Assembly: GCA_003857395.1 (NCBI GenBank)
Contig: RPRC01000308.1
Span: forward strand, 1-5,453
Source of the DNA: Geobacter sp.
GTDB taxonomy: Bacteria > Desulfobacterota > Desulfuromonadia > Geobacterales > Geobacteraceae
Length of the DNA: 5,453 nucleotides
Direction: 5' to 3'
A program made the translations under genes and the position numbers. The notes beneath the pieces were generated by a model. That model ran no database searches. It was not told the origin of the DNA and was given only the letters and a program-made list of their open reading frames with translations. This document shows, one piece after another, positions 1-4,461 of this stretch (position 1 is the first letter of the stretch; the number at the start of each line of letters is the position of its first letter).

Positions 1-780
1 GGAAAGAGGAACTTCGTACAGGTACTCGGGCCGATGTTCAACGCAGTTATCTGTCAGAAGTCTAACGAATTTCCTGCGGATATGCTGTTCAAGAAGCGGC
101 TGCGGCGCAAAGACGTTCTGAAGAAATTCAGCCTGCAGGGCGGGCTTCAGTCGATTACCGACACAATTGCAGCTGATCCTGCCATTGAAACGGTTGCCGG
201 AAAGGAAGTTCTCGTGGTCGAATTTGCTGCAGACGTTTTTACCGTCACGACAACCGACGGCAGCATCTTCCAGGCGAAATACCTCGCCCTTGCCACCCCT
301 TCGGGGCCGGCCGCAAAACTGCTGGAAAATTCATTTCCGGAGATTGCACAGAAACTTGGTTCCGTGCTCGCCGAGAAAATCGAGACCCTGGGAGTAATCG
401 TCAAGAAAGAGGAAGCCACAATCGTGCCGATAGCGGCGCTGGCCGCAACGGACGAAATTTTCTACTCTTTTGTTTCGCGAGATACCTTCCCCGATTTTCT
501 CTATCGGGCATTTGCATTTCACTTCAAGGCTGCTGCGGGCAGCCGTGAGGCTCGGTTCCAGCGCATCGCCCAGGTAATTGGTACGGGAAGTTTTAAGCAT
601 ATAGCCAGTGCAGAGCATGTTATTCCCTCTCTGCGTCTTGGTCACAAGAAAATCGTTGCTGAACTGGACGGCCTGCTTGCCGGTACGCCGCTGCTGCTCA
701 CCGGAAACTACTTTTCCGGTATCGCCATTGAGGATTGTGTCTCCCGTTCGCTTCATGAGTGCAGCAGGATAGTGCTGTAG
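1..780 (+). CDS. FAD-dependent protoporphyrinogen oxidase/amine oxidase family protein (C-terminal part, 5' end outside window)
   Basis: The frame is open from base 1, with no stop before the first in-frame ATG at 34. This is therefore the last 259 residues of a longer protein; HemY-type oxidases are roughly 450-470 residues, so a little over half is visible. Family hallmarks, numbered in the visible fragment: FSLQGGLQ at about 43-50, matching the 'F.l.GGmq.l.dal' stretch of HemY-type enzymes; a strand-rich segment ending YLALATPSG (94-102), the usual FAD-domain beta strand; and near the C-terminus LLLTGNYFSGIAIEDC (231-246), which matches the flavin-contacting 'lfLaGny..G.a..DC' motif of protoporphyrinogen oxidases. 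The N-terminal GxGxxG dinucleotide site would lie upstream. Known members oxidise protoporphyrinogen IX in haem synthesis or oxidise amines or carotenoid precursors. Substrate cannot be fixed from this half, and no haem gene is adjacent, so no symbol is given. The protein stops only 13 residues after the motif. Confidence 0.8.
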   Translation, partial: GKRNFVQVLGPMFNAVICQKSNEFPADMLFKKRLRRKDVLKKFSLQGGLQSITDTIAADPAIETVAGKEVLVVEFAADVFTVTTTDGSIFQAKYLALATPSGPAAKLLENSFPEIAQKLGSVLAEKIETLGVIVKKEEATIVPIAALAATDEIFYSFVSRDTFPDFLYRAFAFHFKAAAGSREARFQRIAQVIGTGSFKHIASAEHVIPSLRLGHKKIVAELDGLLAGTPLLLTGNYFSGIAIEDCVSRSLHECSRIVL

Positions 781-887
781 TTCGCATCTGCAAAATTCAG
801 CGAATAGTAGACTTTTTCAAGAACAACTTCATTCTCAAGTAGACTGAACCTTTGGCATCAGTCTCGTCTGTTTCGTGTAATTATTTG

Positions 888-1073
888 CTATACATCGGCC
901 TTCATCACGTTCACCATATCCGCCCCGGTATCCCCAACTACAACCTCCAGCAGTGCTGTGAAGGCTGAATGCCGTAAAGCCACTGGATATCCGCACCAGC
1001 CTCAGGTCTCTGCGTCTCCACCTATGGGATGAAAGACGGAAGATGCTGATGGGATTCCGGGCGGGTCGTAAGG
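888..1073 (-). pseudogene. possible decayed coding fragment, family not recognised
   Basis: Reading the minus strand in the frame that ends at the TAG at 888-890 gives 37 codons (1001 down to 888) with balanced, protein-like composition. They include LLEVVVGDTGADMVNVMKAD, rich in Val, Asp, Gly and Met. Going upstream the same frame meets a TGA at 1002-1004. It then stays open for another 23 codons (1073 down to 1005, including DPPGIPSASSVFHPIGGDAE) before a TAG at 1074-1076. No start codon with a ribosome site is visible. The look of the translation suggests a gene remnant broken by stop codons, but this is a judgement by eye on about 60 codons. Chance, or coding in the overlapping frame, is not excluded. 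I do not recognise the family. Confidence 0.25.
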
Positions 1074-1234
1074 CTAGATCGAAAAGCAATCCGTAAGTTG
1101 CGGCAAGGATGGTTGATTTAATCGCAGGTTTTAAATATGTGCAATGTTGTAATGTTGCCCCTGAATGTGTTAGTTTTGCCAAGGGGTACGATGTGAATTT
1201 GTCAGGCACATGGATTGCCCTTGTCGAGGTGATT

Positions 1235-1294
1235 ATGCGCAAACTCAGCTACGTACTGCTGCTGCATCTACGCTATTGCAAAATTGACAATTAA
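1235..1294 (+). CDS. possible 19-residue leader peptide or truncated exported protein
   Basis: An ATG at 1235 is preceded by GAGG (1226-1229) with five bases between, a normal ribosome-site arrangement. The frame runs 19 codons to a TAA, giving MRKLSYVLLLHLRYCKIDN. The start (basic residues followed by YVLLL, with three consecutive CTG leucine codons) resembles the beginning of a signal peptide, so it may be what is left of an exported protein. It ends 107 bases before the start of the J-domain gene. A regulatory leader peptide is possible, but I see no attenuator hairpin after it and no leucine-related gene downstream. Chance occurrence is quite possible. Confidence 0.2.
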   Translation: MRKLSYVLLLHLRYCKIDN

Positions 1295-1392
1295 ATTAAT
1301 ACTGCAAAGAGTCTTACTCTATTATTGCCTCAACGTGCTGCGGGGACTGTCATGATGTTCAGCAGAATTTGTATATTTTACTTGTCCAGAGC

Positions 1393-1396
1393 GGAG
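1393..1396 (+). promoter_or_regulatory. ribosome binding site deciding the J-domain gene start
   Basis: GGAG, five bases before ATG 1402. The alternative ATG at 1369 is preceded by AT-rich sequence with no purine-rich site, so 1402 is preferred. Confidence 0.65.
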
Positions 1397-1401
1397 TTCT
1401 C

Positions 1402-2013
1402 ATGAACGAAAAAGAGTTCGTCGATTACTACGAGTTGTTGCAGTTAAGTCCAAACGCCGACACCGATACCATTGATCGTATCTTTCGTCATCTTGCCAAG
1501 AAGACCCATCCCGATAGTACCGAATTCCCCGACAATGACCGATTCCAGCAGATCGTCGCGGCCCACCGGACGCTTGCAGACCCTGAGAGCCGTGCCGGTT
1601 ACGATGCCAAGTACCAGGAATATTGGAGCAGCAAATGGAAGCTTGCGTCGGAGGCCAGCGATGTCTCCGCGTTCGGCAACGACCAGGTCACTCGAGAGCG
1701 ACTTCTTTCGCTGTTGTACGTTCAGCGCCGGCGTAACATGAGGAGTCCGGGGTTGGGTGAACTGGGAATTGCCCGTCTCCTCCTCACTCCTCCTGAATTG
1801 CTTGAGTTTCACCTATGGTACCTCAAGGCGCAGGGGTGGGTGGAACGCCTTGATTCCGGGCTGTTGGCGATCACCGCACAGGGTGTTGATCAGGTTGAGC
1901 AGAGACGGCTCCGGTTGATGCCTGACCATCTGCTTGAAGATCAATTTCCCTCCAGCGTGGAGGCGGCTGAAAGAGAGGATCTGAACATCGATTTACTTTT
2001 TTCGGGTGATTGA
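1402..2013 (+). CDS. J-domain (DnaJ-like) protein with C-terminal winged-helix-like region
   Basis: 203 residues. The start at 1402 is chosen because GGAG (1393-1396) lies five bases upstream; an upstream in-frame ATG at 1369 has no ribosome site and would add 11 residues. The J domain spans about residues 7-72: DYYELLQLSPNAD opens helix I, the invariant HPD tripeptide is at 36-38, and FQQIVAAHRTLADPESRAGYD forms helices III-IV. The HPD loop is what stimulates Hsp70 (DnaK) ATPase in known J proteins. There is no Gly/Phe linker, no CXXCXGXG zinc region and no DnaJ C-terminal peptide-binding domain, so this is a class C J protein. Residues about 95-165 (RERLLSLLYVQRR...LTPPELLEFHLWYLKAQGWVER..SGLLAIT..G) have the helix-helix-helix-wing pattern of a winged-helix domain, which may bind a partner or DNA. 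It is cytosolic, as no signal peptide is present. The tail is acidic. J-domain identity is certain; the client and the role of the winged-helix region are unknown. Confidence 0.88.
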   Translation: MNEKEFVDYYELLQLSPNADTDTIDRIFRHLAKKTHPDSTEFPDNDRFQQIVAAHRTLADPESRAGYDAKYQEYWSSKWKLASEASDVSAFGNDQVTRERLLSLLYVQRRRNMRSPGLGELGIARLLLTPPELLEFHLWYLKAQGWVERLDSGLLAITAQGVDQVEQRRLRLMPDHLLEDQFPSSVEAAEREDLNIDLLFSGD

Positions 2014-2036
2014 ACTACCGCAGACCCTCAGCTGTC

Positions 2037-2061
2037 GCCAAATTACTTTCTGAAATTTGGC
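2037..2061 (+). terminator. perfect 8-bp inverted repeat after the J-domain gene, candidate 3' hairpin
   Basis: GCCAAATT (2037-2044) pairs perfectly with AATTTGGC (2054-2061) across a nine-base loop, beginning 23 bases after the J-domain stop codon. An AT-rich palindrome, AAAATATTTT (2068-2077), follows within seven bases. The position fits a transcript end or mRNA-stabilising hairpin separating the J-domain gene from the next gene run. It lacks an immediate uninterrupted T-tract and half of the stem is A/T pairs, so a canonical intrinsic terminator is not assured. An operator for the downstream genes is an alternative. Confidence 0.4.
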
Positions 2062-2208
2062 AGCCGGAAAATATTTTGATCCTTCAGCTCACTTTCTGGG
2101 AACTACATCGACCTTGGGCTTGTCTAACAACACAAAATGGCATACTGATGAGAAATAAAGATTGCGCCGATGGCGTCATAAGACCAGACGACTGAAATGG
2201 AGGCTATC

Positions 2209-2385
2209 ATGTTATCACTTAAGAAATGGTTCTACCCGGCAGTTATTACCGTTGTCGTAGTATCCGGTTTACTCATTGGCACGATTACGGCGTCGTCGGA
2301 GTCGATTCCGGAACCTTCCTGTGTCTGTGCAGAGTGCGGCAAGCCTTGTGGTAGTGGGCATGCGGCAACATGCTCATCTCGCTGA
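2209..2385 (+). CDS. 58-residue membrane-anchored or exported Cys-rich mini-protein
   Basis: Start at 2209 is chosen because TGGAGG (2198-2203) sits five bases upstream; an in-frame ATG at 2197 overlaps that site. Residues 1-6 are basic (KK at 5-6). Residues 8-28 are strongly hydrophobic (FYPAVITVVVVSGLLIGTIT) and act as a signal or membrane segment; ASS at 28-30 could allow signal-peptidase cleavage. The remaining short tail has five cysteines and a histidine: C38-V-C40-x2-C43-x3-C47-x3-H51-x3-C55. This CxCxxC...H...C arrangement could bind a metal (Zn, Cu or Fe) or form disulfides outside the cytoplasm. It is faintly reminiscent of the Cys/His pattern of bacterial metallothioneins, though too short for one. 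The last 26 bases overlap the proposed start of the hydrolase gene in another frame, suggesting translational coupling. I do not recognise a family. The strong ribosome site and clean signal sequence argue that it is real. Confidence 0.6.
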   Translation: MLSLKKWFYPAVITVVVVSGLLIGTITASSESIPEPSCVCAECGKPCGSGHAATCSSR

Positions 2386-3139
2386 GGTGGCACTTTCCCT
2401 GGCAGGCCGCACGGTACTTTATGTGGTATTCGGCTTTCTAGCCTTAGCCGTGGGATGTGTCGCTTTTCAACGCAAACTCTTATACTATCCGACTCATCAT
2501 CAGGAGAAGTTTGGACTTTCCGAATGGCTGCATGAGGGACAGCAGATCGGCTATGCACATGAAGTTCCGTCGCCGAAAAATGTCTGGCTGCTGCTGCACG
2601 GAAACGGCGGTCAGGCAAGCGATCGCGTGTATGCTTTGGCCTCATTTTCCAACCATGATTCAGTCTTTATCCTTGAGTATCCCGGGTATGGATCGCGGCC
2701 GGGTTCACCGTCCATGTCGAGTATCAATGCGGCTGCAAAACAGGCCTACGCGGCGCTCAGATCTCGGTATTTAAATACTCCGGTATGTGTCGTGGGGGAG
2801 TCAATCGGAAGCGGACCCGCCTCACTATTGGCGAAGAACCAGCCTCCACCGGATAAGATTGTGTTGATTGCGCCTTTTGATAAACTTTCCCGTGTTGCGG
2901 CTCATCATTATCCGTTTTTTCCGATAGGTCTTTGTTTGCGGGACAACTGGAATAATATCGAATCACTGAAAGGGTATAAAGGGCCACTGGAAATATTCGG
3001 TGCACGTGACGATACGATTATTCCGATCAGCCATGCCAAAGCCTTGGCTGAAAGAAACCCGTCTTGCAGGTTTTGGGAGATTTCCGGAGGGCATAACGAT
3101 TGGGCCGATTCCGGCCAAGTCAAGATTGTGAACCAGTAA
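2360..3139 (+). CDS. alpha/beta hydrolase, membrane-anchored (BEM46/YfhR-like)
   Basis: 259 residues from ATG 2360. The start is uncertain: this ATG has only a weak purine-rich region upstream, and GTG 2387, just after the preceding gene's stop, is an alternative. The frame stays open upstream to 2276, but those Arg-rich codons are the other frame of the Cys-rich mini-gene. Residues about 18-36 (TVLYVVFGFLALAVGCVAF) form a membrane anchor or uncleaved signal, followed by QRKLLYYPT, typical of this family's entry into the catalytic domain. The fold markers are complete: LLLHGNGG (77-84) gives the oxyanion region, LEYPGYGSRPGSPS (105-118) the next conserved loop, and G-E-S-I-G (146-150) the nucleophile elbow with Ser148. 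Asp217 or Asp218 in GARDDTIIP is the acid and His245 in GGHNDW is the base. Family members are serine esterases, thioesterases or depalmitoylase-like enzymes; the substrate here is unknown. The protein ends soon after the catalytic His, slightly short for the last helix. Its catalytic domain probably faces the periplasm. Confidence 0.87.
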   Translation: MRQHAHLAEVALSLAGRTVLYVVFGFLALAVGCVAFQRKLLYYPTHHQEKFGLSEWLHEGQQIGYAHEVPSPKNVWLLLHGNGGQASDRVYALASFSNHDSVFILEYPGYGSRPGSPSMSSINAAAKQAYAALRSRYLNTPVCVVGESIGSGPASLLAKNQPPPDKIVLIAPFDKLSRVAAHHYPFFPIGLCLRDNWNNIESLKGYKGPLEIFGARDDTIIPISHAKALAERNPSCRFWEISGGHNDWADSGQVKIVNQ

Positions 3140-3171
3140 CCAGAAAAGCATCGTAAACAGGGGAGGGCGAG

Positions 3172-3576
3172 ATGAAGAGCTTTGCATTGGTAGTTGGGGT
3201 TGTGACACTACTGGTAGTGTCGTCGGGTTTTGCACTGGCAGATTGCGAGGATGATTGTGACGGCCCTTTTCAAACGTGTTTGAATCTTTGCCGACAAACA
3301 ACGAAAGAAGATACTACTGAAGCCGCCAATTGTGCTAATCACTGTCTGCATGGCGTTAGCGGCTGTATCAAGAGATGCCGGGAAAATGAAAAAATCAGCA
3401 AGAATTTTGGAGAATTTGCAATCGGCTCAGTATCGGCAGGGTTTGATCTGGTGGCCTTTAACAGTGATCCGGCAGCCAGTTGCAGTGAACAGGGCCTGAC
3501 CTGTATTTTACACGGAACGCCGTGCTGCTCTCCCTATGAATGCAAGGGGAAATTTCCTACTACAACCTGTCAGTAA
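3172..3576 (+). CDS. secreted 14-Cys protein: disulfide-stapled helical hairpin plus knottin-like C-terminus
   Basis: 134 residues. The ATG at 3172 follows GGGGAGG (3160-3166) by five bases, and the gene begins 32 bases after the hydrolase stop. Residues 1-24 are a clear Sec signal peptide (MKSF, hydrophobic core, cleavage after ALA or AD). The mature part opens with C25-x3-C29-x6-C36-x3-C40 and, after 13 residues, repeats exactly as C54-x3-C58-x6-C65-x3-C69. Each set lies along one face of a helix, so an antiparallel hairpin closed by four disulfides (25-69, 29-65, 36-58, 40-54) is plausible. A Phe/Gly/Ser linker (70-103) follows. The C-terminal 30 residues hold C104-x6-C111-x6-C118-C119-x4-C124-x8-C133, within the published spacing limits of inhibitor cystine knots, with the typical 'G..C...G.PCC...C' look. 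All 14 cysteines lie after the signal peptide and are even in number. Knottins are often protease inhibitors, channel toxins or antimicrobial peptides, but function here is unknown. No zinc CxxC pairs are present. Domain reading is inference from spacing. Confidence 0.85.
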   Translation: MKSFALVVGVVTLLVVSSGFALADCEDDCDGPFQTCLNLCRQTTKEDTTEAANCANHCLHGVSGCIKRCRENEKISKNFGEFAIGSVSAGFDLVAFNSDPAASCSEQGLTCILHGTPCCSPYECKGKFPTTTCQ

Positions 3577-3623
3577 AGACGTTACGTTGAAAATACGGCA
3601 GTGGCGACTTGTCGCTTTATGAA

Positions 3624-3637
3624 GAGAGGGTAGATTG
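3624..3637 (+). promoter_or_regulatory. ribosome binding site and TTG start of the TPR gene
   Basis: GAGAGG (3624-3629) precedes TTG at 3635 by five bases. No in-frame ATG lies near the signal-peptide start, and the next in-frame ATG would remove the signal peptide. Initiation at the uncommon TTG codon is therefore preferred. Confidence 0.65.
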
Positions 3638-4411
3638 AAAATTACGAAAGCGTTCTACGTGCTCGCGGTGCTAGCTGTCAGCACCTGGTTGTTGTGCTCG
3701 GTACATGCCGCTACTGTGTCCGATGAGGCCCGACGCCATATGGACCGGGCCCAGGCGGCCATTGAGATGGCGAAGACGCCTGGGGACCTTGAAGATGCAA
3801 TCAGGGAGTTTCAGCAAGCCGCGACGCTTGCGCCCAACTGGCCAGATCCCTACTACCAGATGGGTATGCTTCAGGACAAGCTTGAGCGGTATGACGATGC
3901 ACTGAAAAACCTGAGGCGTAATCTTCAATTGGACCCTCAAGCAGCGAATGCTCCGCAGGTTATACAGCATATCAACAAGATCGAATACAAAAAGGAAAAG
4001 GCGGAAAAAGCTCGACTGGATCCGAGAAATCTGGTGGGAGTCTGGTGGGTCAATGGCGAAACCAAAGAAGGGTCCGGGCTTTTTTCCCGGTTTGAAATCA
4101 GGAATAACAATGGAGTAGTTGAAGGCGCCTTGCGGGCGTATTCGTATACAGAGCAGCGTGGTCTCAGTTGCTGGCCGAAGTTTGTGCCGATTCAATGGGA
4201 TGGTCAGAAGCTTTTAGTCCCCCATACCCGGTATTTTTACTGCGATACCTCCGTGCAAAAGGATTGCTGCGGGACAGACGCCAGCCTCTCGCTGGCCATG
4301 ATTGCGAAGGATACGCTCAAAGGGACTCTGCGGATTGCATCTTTCAAGGACCGTGACGGTATCGTTTCACCAGAAACGGTACAGGAATTTGTCTGGAAAC
4401 GCGTAAAGTGA
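3635..4411 (+). CDS. exported TPR protein with Cys-containing beta-rich C-terminal domain
   Basis: 258 residues. The start is TTG 3635, with GAGAGG (3624-3629) five bases upstream; it is the only start that keeps the full signal peptide. Residues 1-25 form a Sec signal (KITK, hydrophobic core, cleavage after VHA). Cys21 is not in a good lipobox, as the residue before it is Leu. Residues about 31-103 contain about two tetratricopeptide repeats: DLEDAIREFQQAATLAPNWP, then DPYYQMGMLQDKLERYDDAL plus KNLRRNLQLDPQ, with the usual A/G/Y/P positions. A charged helix (114-128, KKEKAEKAR) links to a C-terminal domain of about 125 residues beginning NLVGVWWVNG. That domain has alternating strand pattern, the 'G.W....' opening seen in lipocalin-like beta barrels, and four cysteines (179, 203, 211, 212) able to form two disulfides. 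I do not recognise this domain. TPRs usually bind a partner protein; the location should be periplasmic. It follows the 14-Cys gene by 58 bases on the same strand and is probably cotranscribed. Confidence 0.8.
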   Translation: MKITKAFYVLAVLAVSTWLLCSVHAATVSDEARRHMDRAQAAIEMAKTPGDLEDAIREFQQAATLAPNWPDPYYQMGMLQDKLERYDDALKNLRRNLQLDPQAANAPQVIQHINKIEYKKEKAEKARLDPRNLVGVWWVNGETKEGSGLFSRFEIRNNNGVVEGALRAYSYTEQRGLSCWPKFVPIQWDGQKLLVPHTRYFYCDTSVQKDCCGTDASLSLAMIAKDTLKGTLRIASFKDRDGIVSPETVQEFVWKRVK

Positions 4412-4461
4412 GGTAAACAGACGAATCGGTCAGTGTACGGTCCAGATAATTTGCAAACCGC

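Larger units (their letters stand above)
781..1401. other. 620-bp stretch without a convincing intact gene
   Basis: No long reading frame here has both a credible start and protein-like composition. A 135-codon minus-strand frame (835-1242) exists but has an Arg/Ser/Thr/His-rich, low-complexity-like translation and no ribosome site. A 61-codon plus frame (1109-1294) has no good ribosome site at its ATG. Two things stand out and are listed separately: a minus-strand fragment with protein-like composition interrupted by stops (888-1073), and a 19-codon ORF with a good Shine-Dalgarno (1235-1294). The last 120 bases are AT-rich and include a perfect TTGACA at 1284-1289, but no matching -10 hexamer lies 16-18 bases downstream. 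The promoter of the J-domain gene is presumably in this stretch but cannot be placed. An 8-base direct repeat AGTAGACT occurs at 806-813 and 838-845. Confidence 0.6.

Noticed and set aside
331..756. 141-codon frame antisense to the oxidase gene
   Set aside because: Shadow of the conserved oxidase frame; no ribosome site and no protein-like features.
888..1080. Possible riboswitch (GEMM-like GCCGTAAAGCCACTGG stretch at 971-986)
   Set aside because: Only a loose resemblance to one internal segment; the flanking conserved stems and receptor sequence are absent.
835..1242. 135-codon minus-strand reading frame
   Set aside because: No ribosome site, Arg/Ser/Thr/His-rich composition without domain-like patterns, and it overlaps a different minus-strand frame that reads more like protein.
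1284..1289. TTGACA, a perfect sigma-70 -35 hexamer
   Set aside because: No -10-like hexamer at 16-18 bases downstream (sequence there is AAGAGT or similar), so a promoter cannot be supported.
2010..2195. 61-codon plus-strand frame overlapping the J-domain stop codon
   Set aside because: ATG is within the preceding gene's end with no ribosome site, the translation has no recognisable pattern, and it runs across the perfect inverted repeat at 2037-2061.
2388..2403. TGGCAC-TTTCC-CTGGC, resembling a sigma-54 -24/-12 element
   Set aside because: Spacing between GG and GC is 11 rather than 10 bases, the -12 box is CTGGC rather than TTGC, and it lies at the start of the hydrolase coding region.
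3604..3615. GCGAC-TT-GTCGC inverted repeat followed by TTT, between the 14-Cys and TPR genes
   Set aside because: Only a four-base stem is sterically possible with a four-base loop, and the T-run is three bases; too weak to call a terminator.
3671..4195. 174-codon frame antisense to the TPR gene
   Set aside because: The opposite strand carries a clear signal peptide and TPR motifs; the antisense translation is Arg/Pro/Ile-rich without motifs.
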